Origin: an uncultured Muribaculaceae bacterium
GTDB taxonomy: Bacteria > Bacteroidota > Bacteroidia > Bacteroidales > Muribaculaceae
Length of the DNA: 30,904 nucleotides
Reading direction: 5' to 3'
NCBI GenBank assembly: GCA_958439725.1
Contig: CAUBWJ010000026.1
Span: forward strand, 1 to 30,904
The translations under genes and the position numbers were made by a program. Below the pieces are notes generated by a model that saw only the letters and a program-made list of their open reading frames with translations, searched no databases and had not been told where the DNA came from. Shown piece after piece: positions 1 through 7,728 of this stretch. How positions within the stretch are numbered: position 1 is the stretch's first letter; each line of letters begins with the position of its first letter.

Positions 1-635
<635 letters not shown>

Positions 636-877
636 TTCCGGGAGGCAACTCCCCCAAAGAAGAAAGAAACTACGTAAGTAGAAACAACAACAAACTGATA
701 AAAGTCGACAAGGTCGAGAATCGATAGCGAAGTTACGAAAGACTCAATATGAGAGTGAAGCTTCCGTACAGACAATGTGTTCTGAGCCATAACGGAGCCG
801 AGGCAACCTGAGAAACGTGGAAACAGACAGGTAACAGCCAGTAAGACAGCGCAAGCTGATAGGCTTCGGTAAAAGAC
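636..877 (+). other. 23S-5S internal transcribed spacer
   Basis: This 242-base spacer joins the 23S and 5S genes and contains no tRNA cloverleaf. It starts with a small perfect hairpin, GGGAG-GCAA-CTCCC at 640-653, capped by a GNRA-type tetraloop. A second follows (CTAC-GTAA-GTAG, 670-681, also GNRA-type) and then a third (TCGAC-AAG-GTCGA, 705-717). The octamer AAGACTCA occurs twice, once inside the spacer and once at the 5S border. These are probably processing or folding signals of the rRNA precursor, which is an inference. Confidence 0.85.
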
Positions 878-985
<108 letters not shown>

Positions 986-991
986 TCAGAC

Positions 992-1035
992 AGAGCCGCG
1001 ACAGCCGCCAAGGCAGCCGCGGCTCTTCTGGTTTT
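992..1035 (+). terminator. Rho-independent terminator of the rRNA operon
   Basis: A perfect 9-bp stem AGAGCCGCG (992-1000) pairs with CGCGGCTCT (1018-1026), followed by TCTGGTTTT. It lies 6 bases after the 5S gene, as expected for the end of an rRNA operon. The T-run is short, but the GC-rich stem and position make the call good. Confidence 0.8.
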
Positions 1036-1036
1036 A

Positions 1037-1268
1037 AACCGGCGGAGTGGGAGGGGGAGTAAGCGGCCGGGAGGGGGAGGATTGGAATTATTGGAATTAT
1101 TGGAATAATTGGAATGATTGGAGCTATTAATGTTTCTGATGTGACTTATAATTCTTATAAGATTTATAAGAGTTATCTGGGAGAGGTGGGGAAAGGAACT
1201 TTATTTTATGGAGGGGCGTTTAATTTTTAGATTTTGGTTTGATTCAAGTATTATTAGTTTGATTTAAT
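1037..1268. other. Intergenic region between the rRNA operon and the antiporter gene
   Basis: The 232 bases hold no gene. They begin with two copies of a G-rich block, GGGAGGGGGAG (1049-1059 and 1069-1079), then a 9-base tandem repeat (listed separately), then AT-rich DNA with the 10-bp palindrome TCTTATAAGA (1153-1162). The last ~50 bases are rich in TTTG and TTTTG and may hold the promoter of the antiporter gene, but no single pair of boxes fits the Bacteroidetes consensus well enough to call. Confidence 0.6.
1081..1125. repeat. Five-copy 9-base tandem repeat
   Basis: Five head-to-tail units follow the pattern ATTGGAATT: two identical copies (1081-1098), then ATTGGAATA, ATTGGAATG and ATTGGAGCT, with a partial ATTAATG after. 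The repeat lies in the rRNA-antiporter spacer. It could be slippage-derived DNA or clustered binding sites; the sequence does not decide. Confidence 0.85.
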
Positions 1269-2252
1269 ATGTTTGTTAGTATTTTATGCCTGGTGGGAGG
1301 GTTGGTGCTTATTCTTTTGGGTGCCAATTATCTTACGGATGGGGCTTCGGCACTTGCGCGGAAAATGGGCGTAAGTGATTTGATGGTGGGCCTGACGGTT
1401 GTGGCTTTCGGGACTTCGATGCCTGAATTTGTTATCAGTCTTGTTTCGGCAGTTGAGGGAAGCGCAGATCTTGCAATAGGAAATGTGGTGGGTTCGAATA
1501 TCGCTAATATTCTTCTTATCGGTGGTCTCACGGCTCTGGTTCATCCTATTCCGGTAGAGAAGTCGGTGATGACGCGTGAGATTCCCATGGTTGTGATAGC
1601 ATCCATCGCTCTTACGGCGATGGCCTGCTCTCCTTTCCTTGCTGGACAAGGATTTTCGGCATCGGCTCTCATAGACAGGGCTGACGGTATTGTTTTGCTT
1701 CTGTTTTTTATTGTTTTCATGAGAATCACGTTGTCGGGAGCAAAGACGGCCGTGCCGGATGACCCTTCTGAACAAGAGGGTGCGAAGAGGAAAAGTCTGA
1801 AGCTATGGCTCGCGATTATCTATATCGTGGGAGGACTGGCCGGACTGATTTTCGGCGGACAATGGTTTGTGGACGGTGCATCCGATATCGCTAAGGCAAT
1901 GGGTGTGAGCGAGGCACTTATCGGTCTGACCATAGTGGCTGTGGGAACATCGCTTCCGGAGCTTGCCACATCGGTTGTAGCAGCGGCCAAAGGCTCGACC
2001 GGAATGGCGATAGGAAATATTGTGGGATCGAATATCTTCAATATACTGTTTGTGCTTGGCGCCACGGCGGTGGTGCGTCCGCTTCCTTCGGGTGGAATCT
2101 CGTATGTGGACTATTGTGTGATGACTCTTTCGGCTATTCTATTCTGGATAATGGGCTGGCTTGTGGGCAAACGTACGATTACGCGTGGAGAGGGCGCACT
2201 GCTGCTGATTCTCTACGGATGCTACATGGCATGGATTATTATCAATGCCTGA
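1269..2252 (+). CDS. Calcium/sodium antiporter (YrbG/CaxA type)
   Basis: This 327-residue inner-membrane protein belongs to the Ca2+/cation antiporter superfamily, which exchanges Ca2+ for Na+ across the membrane. It has the family's internal duplication. The first alpha repeat carries GTSMPE (residues 48-53) and GNVVGSNIANI (71-81); the second carries GTSLPE (226-231) and GNIVGSNIFNI (249-259). These acidic and polar residues form the ion-binding sites in the family. Hydrophobic segments fill both halves, joined by a charged linker near 160-178. The length is normal for the family. The ATG is the first after the AT-rich spacer. The 5' region uses more AT-rich codons than its neighbours. It stands alone, 71 bases before the next gene. 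Confidence 0.93.
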   Translation: MFVSILCLVGGLVLILLGANYLTDGASALARKMGVSDLMVGLTVVAFGTSMPEFVISLVSAVEGSADLAIGNVVGSNIANILLIGGLTALVHPIPVEKSVMTREIPMVVIASIALTAMACSPFLAGQGFSASALIDRADGIVLLLFFIVFMRITLSGAKTAVPDDPSEQEGAKRKSLKLWLAIIYIVGGLAGLIFGGQWFVDGASDIAKAMGVSEALIGLTIVAVGTSLPELATSVVAAAKGSTGMAIGNIVGSNIFNILFVLGATAVVRPLPSGGISYVDYCVMTLSAILFWIMGWLVGKRTITRGEGALLLILYGCYMAWIIINA

Positions 2253-2323
2253 GAAAGAACGATGTTGACGGCTCATCAAAAAATTCGTAAATTAGCGGTT
2301 TGAATCCAATAACCGAATGTGAA

Positions 2324-3307
2324 ATGAGCAAAAAGAAAGTATTGGTGACGGGTGCCGACGGCTTCATAGGATCGCATCTCACCGAGCTGTTGCTTGCCGA
2401 GGGTTACAGCGTCAGAGCACTCAGCTATTATAATTCGTTCAATGACTGGGGTTGGCTCGAGGGCATTAAGCATCCCGACCTGGAGGTGGTGTGCGGTGAT
2501 GTGCGTGATCCAAACTTCTGTCGCCATATAACCGAAGGATGCAGCATAGTGCTCCATCTGGCAGCGCTCATAGCCATACCCTACAGCTATGTGGCTCCCG
2601 ACAGTTACGTAGATACCAATATACGCGGCACTCTGAACATGATGCAGGCTGCGCGCGACTGCGGTGTGGAGAGAATCGTCGTAACTTCCACAAGCGAAGT
2701 TTATGGCACAGCCCAGTATGTGCCTATCGACGAGAAGCATCCCCGTCAGCCCCAGTCGCCTTATTCGGCAACCAAAATCGGCGCGGACGCGATAGCCCAG
2801 AGTTTCTATAACGCTTTCGACACTCCGGTGGTGACCGCAAGGCCCTTCAATGCTTATGGTCCCCGGCAGAGTGCACGCGCCATCATCCCCACGATCATTA
2901 CCCAGATTGCGGCCGGTAAGAAAGAGATAACCGTGGGCGATCTGCGACCTACGCGCGACTTCAATTTCGTGACCGATCTGGCGCGCGGCTTCCTGGCTCT
3001 TGCCACAACTCCCGGAATCGAGGGGCGCGACATAAATATCTGCACCGGCACAGAAGTGAGCATGCAGCAGACCCTTGACACTATCGCCCGACTGATGAAG
3101 AGTGATGTGAAATATGTGGTGGATCCCGCACGCATCCGGCCTTCCAAGAGCGAGGTGATGCGTCTGTGCGGCGACAACACACTGATAGAATCGCTGACCG
3201 ACTGGCGTCCGCAGGTAAGCTTCGAGGAAGGCATACAGCGATGCATCGACTGGTATACCGTGCCTGAAAATCTTGCGAAATATAAAACCGACATATATAA
3301 CCGATGA
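2324..3307 (+). CDS. legB: LegB-like NAD-dependent sugar-nucleotide 4,6-dehydratase
   Basis: This 327-residue protein is an extended short-chain dehydrogenase/reductase. The nucleotide-binding motif TGADGFIGSH lies at residues 9-18, the STSEVYG block near 122-128, and the catalytic pair Y147-x3-K151 in PYSATK. The segment SYYNSFNDWGWL resembles LegB enzymes, which convert GDP- or UDP-GlcNAc to the 4-keto-6-deoxy sugar, an early step in legionaminic acid synthesis. The start is the ATG at 2324 (MSKKKVLVTG), which puts the Rossmann motif at the very N-terminus; a TTG at 2300 would add eight residues of no clear role. The stop overlaps the next gene by 4 bases (ATGA), indicating translational coupling. 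The nucleotide carrier of the substrate cannot be read from sequence; other 4,6-dehydratases are possible. Confidence 0.85.
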   Translation: MSKKKVLVTGADGFIGSHLTELLLAEGYSVRALSYYNSFNDWGWLEGIKHPDLEVVCGDVRDPNFCRHITEGCSIVLHLAALIAIPYSYVAPDSYVDTNIRGTLNMMQAARDCGVERIVVTSTSEVYGTAQYVPIDEKHPRQPQSPYSATKIGADAIAQSFYNAFDTPVVTARPFNAYGPRQSARAIIPTIITQIAAGKKEITVGDLRPTRDFNFVTDLARGFLALATTPGIEGRDINICTGTEVSMQQTLDTIARLMKSDVKYVVDPARIRPSKSEVMRLCGDNTLIESLTDWRPQVSFEEGIQRCIDWYTVPENLAKYKTDIYNR

Positions 3308-3915
3308 GCAGTAAAAAGGTGGTGCTTGTAGGTGGCGGAGGGCATGCCGCATCGCTTGTGAACGCATTCGGCGCTGAGAAGCTGTGCGGCTATGTGGCTC
3401 CCGAGGCGTCTGAAATACCGTTGGCATGGCTGGGTGACGACGATGCGTTTCTCGCCGCGGATACCGACACTCCGGTGCATATAGCCTTCGCTGCCGGGCG
3501 CAACGGGAACATGGAAACGCGGCGCGACATTATCAGGCAGTACGGCAACCGCGAACATGCCACCCTTATAGCCGAAACGGCAACAGTGACTCCTGGAAGC
3601 CGGATAGGCGAGGGGTGCGCGGTGATGCTCGGAGCGATAGTGAACGGCGCGACACTTGGCCGTGACTGCATTGTCAACACCGGCGCCGTGGTAGAGCATG
3701 CCTGTCGTCTGGGAGACAATGTGTTCATCGGCCCGAACGCCACCCTCAGCGGCGGAGTGACCGTGGGCAATAACTGTTTCATAGGAGCTGGCGCCACGGT
3801 GATAAACTGTGTGAGAATCTGCGACGGAGCGGTAATAGGTGCCGGAGCGGTCGTGACGCGGGATATAACCTCGGCCGGAACCTATGCCGGTGTCCCGGCC
3901 TCCAGAATAAAATGA
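3304..3915 (+). CDS. NeuD/PglD-family sugar O- or N-acetyltransferase
   Basis: This 203-residue protein has an N-terminal Rossmann-like domain with VVLVGGGGHA (residues 6-15), as in PglD/NeuD proteins. From about residue 90 a left-handed beta-helix of hexapeptide repeats follows (IGEGCAV, LGRDCIV, LGDNVFI, VGNNCFI, ICDGAVI). The likely catalytic His is H132 in VVEHACRLGD. Such enzymes transfer an acetyl group from acetyl-CoA to an amino-sugar nucleotide or to a nonulosonic acid. The 4-base overlaps with both the dehydratase before it and the synthase after it suggest it acetylates an intermediate in the same pathway (a LegH- or NeuD-like role). The acceptor and the atom modified are inferred, not shown. 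Confidence 0.82.
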   Translation: MSSKKVVLVGGGGHAASLVNAFGAEKLCGYVAPEASEIPLAWLGDDDAFLAADTDTPVHIAFAAGRNGNMETRRDIIRQYGNREHATLIAETATVTPGSRIGEGCAVMLGAIVNGATLGRDCIVNTGAVVEHACRLGDNVFIGPNATLSGGVTVGNNCFIGAGATVINCVRICDGAVIGAGAVVTRDITSAGTYAGVPASRIK

Positions 3916-4934
3916 ATGACGACATGAAGCAGCACACCATCATAATAGCAGAAGCCGGGGTGAATCATAACGGCGACCCGGATATAGCGCGGGAGCTTGT
4001 GAGGAAAGCAGCAGCGGCCGGAGCCGATTATGTGAAATTCCAGACATTCGATGCCGCGAAGCTCGTGGCTGCCTCCGCCCCCAAGGCCGAATACCAGAAG
4101 GAAAACTGCCCGGAAACCGGCGACACGCAGCTGGAGATGCTCAGGCGTCTGCAGCTCACGGAAGAAGATTTCCGCGGGCTGGCGGAAGAATGCGCGTGTT
4201 GCGGAATAGGATTCCTTTCGTCGCCCTTCGACCTCGAGAGCATAGAATTCCTGGCCGATCTGGGAATGGATTACTGGAAAATTCCCTCGGGCGAGATAAC
4301 CAATCTCCCTTTTCTGCGGAGCATAGGCGCCAGAAAGGGAAAGGTGATACTCTCCACCGGGATGTCGGAACTTTCAGAGATTGAAGCCGCCATGAAAGTA
4401 ATAGAGGAGGCGGGAACCCCGCGGCGCGACATTATACTGCTTCACTGCAACACCCAGTATCCCACTCCGCCAGGTGATGTGAATCTCCGGGCTATGAACG
4501 CACTGGAGATGCTCAATCCCGGTGCGGTGGGCTACAGCGACCATACCTGCGGCATAGCCGTTCCGACTGCCGCCGTGGCTCTCGGCGCAAGGGTGATTGA
4601 AAAGCACTTCACTCTCGACAAGGGTATGGAGGGCCCGGATCACCGCGCGTCGCTCGACCCAGCCGAACTTCGCAAGATGACGGATGCGATTAGAACCGTT
4701 GAGCAGGCCCTTGGCGACGGGACGAAGCATGTGACCGCCAGTGAGCGCCCGAATATGGCCGTGGCCCGCAAAAGCATAGTAGCCGCCAGGAAAATAAGAC
4801 GTGGCGAGATTCTTACGCCTGAAAATATCACTACCAAGCGTCCCGGTACGGGCATCTCGCCCATGATGTGGGACTCGGTGTGCGGCTCGGCGGCAATACG
4901 CGATTTCGACCCCGACGAGCTGATAGAAATATAA
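3912..4934 (+). CDS. legI: LegI/NeuB-family nonulosonic acid synthase
   Basis: This 340-residue enzyme condenses phosphoenolpyruvate with a 2-acetamido hexose to make a nine-carbon sialic-acid-like sugar. The N-terminal TIM barrel shows IAEAGVNHNGD (12-22), YVKFQTF (40-46), GYSDHT, EKHFTLD and GPDH-ASLDP, all typical of NeuB. The last ~60 residues, from RKSIVAA on, form the antifreeze-like SAF domain found at the C-terminus of these synthases. The length is normal. The partnership with a LegB-like dehydratase favours N,N'-diacetyllegionaminate over N-acetylneuraminate as product, but the sequence alone does not prove this. The ATG overlaps the previous stop by 4 bases; rpoN begins 24 bases after its end. 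Confidence 0.87.
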   Translation: MNDDMKQHTIIIAEAGVNHNGDPDIARELVRKAAAAGADYVKFQTFDAAKLVAASAPKAEYQKENCPETGDTQLEMLRRLQLTEEDFRGLAEECACCGIGFLSSPFDLESIEFLADLGMDYWKIPSGEITNLPFLRSIGARKGKVILSTGMSELSEIEAAMKVIEEAGTPRRDIILLHCNTQYPTPPGDVNLRAMNALEMLNPGAVGYSDHTCGIAVPTAAVALGARVIEKHFTLDKGMEGPDHRASLDPAELRKMTDAIRTVEQALGDGTKHVTASERPNMAVARKSIVAARKIRRGEILTPENITTKRPGTGISPMMWDSVCGSAAIRDFDPDELIEI

Positions 4935-4958
4935 TAACCAGAACCCATTCTTAGTCAA

Positions 4959-6398
4959 ATGGAAAATTCGCAGAATCTTTCGCTTTCGCAGCGCCAGCAA
5001 CAGACCCTTGCGCCACTCCAGCTCCAGTATGTGAAGGCACTGGAGATGACGGCGCCTGAATTTGACGACGAAGTACGCCGCGAACTCGACGACAACCCAG
5101 CTCTCGAGGCCGTGGATGAGGACTCCCCGGCAGAAACCGAAAGCTTCGGGGAGAGTGCCGAGGAGCTACAGAGCGCCGACTATTCCGACCCTGACGAAAT
5201 GCCACAGTATCTTCTCGAGGCCCACAACTGGAGCGCCGACGGGGAGATGCGCGAACATGTGGCTGTGAGCGGAGGAGAGTCGCTTCTGGAATCGCTTCAG
5301 CGTCAGCTCAACGAAATGCGCGGCATAAGTGACGACGAACGCCGCATAGCCGGTTTCATCATAGGCAATATCGATGATAACGGCTATCTCACCAGATCAC
5401 CCGCGGCCCTGGCCAACGATATATCCATAGCCTGTAATACCGATGTGACCACGCGTCAGGTAAACAAAGTGCTGAAAAAGGTGCAGCTTCTTGACCCGCC
5501 GGGGATAGGGGCGGTGGATCTGCGTGACACCATGCTGATACAGCTGCGGCGTCGCAACGACGGCAGCGCAGCGTTTCGTTATGCCATAGCCATTGTGAAG
5601 GATTACTTCGATCTTCTCTCGAAAATGCATCTCAACCGTCTCCGTTCGTCCATGTGGATACCTCGCGATATGCTCGACGAGGCCATGAAGATAATCCGCA
5701 CTCTCGATCCCAAACCGGGAGCACAGGTGGGAGGGGGCGAGGATGCACGCACACGCCATATAACCCCCGACTTCTATGTGGAGGTGGATGCCGACGACAA
5801 CATCACGCTGTCGCTCGGAGGCAATGTGCCTATGCTGCGGGTGGAGGAAAGTTTCACTGTCGATCCGGAACCCACCGCAAAAAACGGACGCCTTACCCGG
5901 ATGGAAGAGGCCGCGCGTGCCTTCGTCAGGCAGAAACGCGACGAGGCCAATCTGTTTATAAACGCCGCCAGAATGCGACGCGAGACACTCCGGAGAGTGA
6001 TGACGGCTATCGTCGGTATCCAGCGCGAGTTCTTTCTCACCGACGATCCGATGAAACTCAAGCCGATGGTGCTGAAAGATGTGTCGGCTGTTACCGGCGA
6101 TGACCTCTCGGTGATAAGCCGCGCCACATCCGGCAAATATGTGGCCACACGGCAGGGCATTTATCCTCTCAAATATTTCTTCAACGAGCACCGCAAGGAC
6201 GGGGAGGACAGTTCTTCGTATCATGTGATGGAGATAATACGCTCTATGATAGAGAAAGAGGACAAGACCGCTCCGCTGAGCGACGACGCTCTCGCCGACG
6301 AGCTGAAGAAGCGCGGATTCAAGGTGGCGCGCCGGACAGTGGCCAAATACCGTGAGCGACTTTCCCTTCCGGTTGCGCGCCTGAGGCGGAGGGAGTGA
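4959..6398 (+). CDS. rpoN: RNA polymerase sigma-54 factor
   Basis: This 479-residue protein is sigma-54, which directs RNA polymerase to -24/-12 promoters and needs an ATP-driven activator. The N-terminal Q/L-rich region I (LSLSQRQQQTLAPLQLQYVK, then LDDNPALE) binds activator and core polymerase; an acidic linker follows (about residues 47-80). The core-binding domain spans roughly 100-250. The C-terminal RpoN box is ARRTVAKYRE (457-466), which recognises the -24 element. The length and domain order are complete. It sits 24 bases after the legI-like gene on the same strand with no terminator between, so it is probably cotranscribed with the sugar genes. No sigma-54 activator gene is in the window. 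Confidence 0.96.
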   Translation: MENSQNLSLSQRQQQTLAPLQLQYVKALEMTAPEFDDEVRRELDDNPALEAVDEDSPAETESFGESAEELQSADYSDPDEMPQYLLEAHNWSADGEMREHVAVSGGESLLESLQRQLNEMRGISDDERRIAGFIIGNIDDNGYLTRSPAALANDISIACNTDVTTRQVNKVLKKVQLLDPPGIGAVDLRDTMLIQLRRRNDGSAAFRYAIAIVKDYFDLLSKMHLNRLRSSMWIPRDMLDEAMKIIRTLDPKPGAQVGGGEDARTRHITPDFYVEVDADDNITLSLGGNVPMLRVEESFTVDPEPTAKNGRLTRMEEAARAFVRQKRDEANLFINAARMRRETLRRVMTAIVGIQREFFLTDDPMKLKPMVLKDVSAVTGDDLSVISRATSGKYVATRQGIYPLKYFFNEHRKDGEDSSSYHVMEIIRSMIEKEDKTAPLSDDALADELKKRGFKVARRTVAKYRERLSLPVARLRRRE

Positions 6399-6511
6399 CA
6401 GACGGCGACCGAACAAAATCACCCGCCGCTCCTTATAATAATATATAAAGCCTCAGTAATATAGAAGCAACAGCCAACATCAACTATTTCAAGCCACGGC
6501 ATCAGAAAGAA

Positions 6512-7123
6512 ATGAAAAAAATCGCTCAGATAATATCCTTTGTGTTCTCACCCCTTATTGTGCCGACCTATGGTGTGGCAATGGCGCTGTGGCTCTCGAT
6601 GCTCTCGCTGCTGCCATCCGTGATACTCTGGCGCACTCTGGTGTACACCTTCGCGCTTACATGCCTCTTCCCCATGCTTATTATTTTCATAATGTGGAAA
6701 ATAGGCTATCTGAGCGACCCCGGTCTGAACAAACGCACCGAGCGCACGTTGCCTTATATCGTTGTGCTCCTGGGTTATCTGGGGTGTGCATATATGTTTT
6801 ACCGCATGCATGCTCCGGCGTGGCTCACGGGCTTCATGATCGGCGGTTCGGTTGCGGTGATAGTTTCCATATTTGTGAACCGGTGGTGGAAAATCAGCGC
6901 CCACATGGCAGCCATGGGCGGAGTGCTGGCCATGACCTTCAGAATGCTTGTGAGCGGCCTGGCGGTGGTGGACATGCTGTGGCCCATAGTGATAGCGGTG
7001 TTATGCACCGGGCTGGTAGGTACAGCCAGGGTGGGGTTGCGCCGCCATACGCTCATGCAGGTTCTCGCCGGCACAGCCAACGGCTTTATCTGGACCTATC
7101 TTCTCTCAGGCATCGGAGTGTAA
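6512..7123 (+). CDS. PAP2-like integral membrane protein with degenerate active site
   Basis: This 203-residue protein has about six hydrophobic segments. Its arrangement recalls the PAP2 lipid-phosphatase superfamily, but all three motifs are altered. Motif 1 (normally KxxxxxxRP) reads NKRTERTLP near residues 73-81; motif 2 (normally PSGH) reads ISAH with H131; motif 3 (normally SRxxxxxHxxxD) reads ARVGLRRHTLMQ with H179 kept but D replaced by Q. The two histidines are therefore retained while other catalytic residues differ. It may be a divergent phosphatase acting on undecaprenyl or lipid phosphates, or a non-enzymatic relative; the function is unknown. It lies between rpoN (113-base gap) and purE (98-base gap with its own likely promoter). 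Confidence 0.7.
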   Translation: MKKIAQIISFVFSPLIVPTYGVAMALWLSMLSLLPSVILWRTLVYTFALTCLFPMLIIFIMWKIGYLSDPGLNKRTERTLPYIVVLLGYLGCAYMFYRMHAPAWLTGFMIGGSVAVIVSIFVNRWWKISAHMAAMGGVLAMTFRMLVSGLAVVDMLWPIVIAVLCTGLVGTARVGLRRHTLMQVLAGTANGFIWTYLLSGIGV

Positions 7124-7156
7124 GGGAGAAAGTAGAGTAAATTGAGAAAATATTAT

Positions 7157-7164
7157 TACTTTTG
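7157..7164 (+). promoter_or_regulatory. Putative -7 box of the purE promoter
   Basis: TACTTTTG matches the Bacteroidetes -7 consensus TAnnTTTG. It lies about 58 bases before the purE ATG, so transcription would begin near 7171, at the foot of a stem-loop. No good TTTG -33 box is present at the usual distance, so the call is moderate. Confidence 0.5.
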
Positions 7165-7170
7165 CCTAAT

Positions 7171-7204
7171 CCGGGGCGCTTTGGTGCGTTCCGGGTTATA
7201 ACCC
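7171..7204 (+). promoter_or_regulatory. Structured 5' leader of purE (stem-loop plus palindrome)
   Basis: CCGGGGCGC (7171-7179) pairs with GCGTTCCGG (7186-7194) over 9 bp including two G-T pairs, with a 6-base loop TTTGGT. Overlapping its end is a 12-bp perfect palindrome GGGTTATAACCC (7193-7204). No T-run follows, so it is not a standard terminator. It could be an operator, an mRNA stability element or a cis-regulatory RNA; it does not match the purine riboswitch core. Confidence 0.5.
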
Positions 7205-7221
7205 ACTCTATTCTCATAAAT

Positions 7222-7728
7222 ATGGAAGCAAAAGTAAGCATAATCATGGGCAGTATTTCCGACCTGTCCGTAATGAAGAAAGCAGCCGCTTTCCTCGATT
7301 CGATGCAGATACCATTCGAGATGAATGCCCTGTCGGCCCACCGTACTCCCGCCGAAGTGGAGAGCTTTGCGCGTGCGGCTCAGGGACGCGGCATAAAGGT
7401 GATAATAGCCGGAGCCGGAATGGCTGCCGCTCTTCCGGGCGTGATTGCCGCCCTTACCCCACTGCCTGTGATCGGTGTGCCCATCAAATCCACTCTCGAA
7501 GGACGCGATGCCCTTCTGTCGATAGTGCAGATGCCTCCGGGTATTGCCGTGGCCACCGTGGGAATAGACGCCGGCATGAACGCCGGTGTGCTCGCCACGC
7601 AGATAATAGCGCTCACCGACGATGGCGTGGCCGCACGCTATGCCGAGTACCGTGCGGGCCTCTCCCAGAAGATTGTGAAGATAAACGAGGAGCTTCGCGA
7701 AGTGAAGTTTGACTATAAGACCAACTGA
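7222..7728 (+). CDS. purE: N5-carboxyaminoimidazole ribonucleotide mutase PurE
   Basis: This 168-residue enzyme moves the carboxyl group of N5-CAIR to give CAIR, step six of purine synthesis. The phosphate-binding MGSISD lies near the N-terminus, the active-site SAHRTP follows, then IIAGAGMAAALPGV and LLSIVQMPPGIAVATV, all typical of PurE. SAHRTP rather than SAHKTA points to the class I (mutase) type. The start is the ATG at 7222, which gives the standard N-terminus; a TTG at 7162 lies inside the promoter box. The stop and the ispG start overlap by one base (TGATG). No purK is in the window. Confidence 0.95.
   Translation: MEAKVSIIMGSISDLSVMKKAAAFLDSMQIPFEMNALSAHRTPAEVESFARAAQGRGIKVIIAGAGMAAALPGVIAALTPLPVIGVPIKSTLEGRDALLSIVQMPPGIAVATVGIDAGMNAGVLATQIIALTDDGVAARYAEYRAGLSQKIVKINEELREVKFDYKTN

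Noticed and set aside
636..877. Possible tRNA gene in the rRNA spacer
   Set aside because: No T-loop GTTCRANNC block or acceptor stem could be found; only small hairpins are present.
1049..1080. Firm G-quadruplex call on the G-rich blocks
   Set aside because: The G-runs are uneven and the central loop is 11 bases long, so formation is uncertain from sequence alone.
2276..3427. Minus-strand open frame of 383 codons
   Set aside because: It is antisense to the legB-like gene, which has complete SDR motifs and coupled neighbours.
4959..6511. Sigma-54 promoters controlling nearby genes
   Set aside because: No convincing TGGCAC-N5-TTGCA pair was noticed in the intergenic gaps I read; the promoters seen are of the TAnnTTTG type. 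The gaps were read by eye only.
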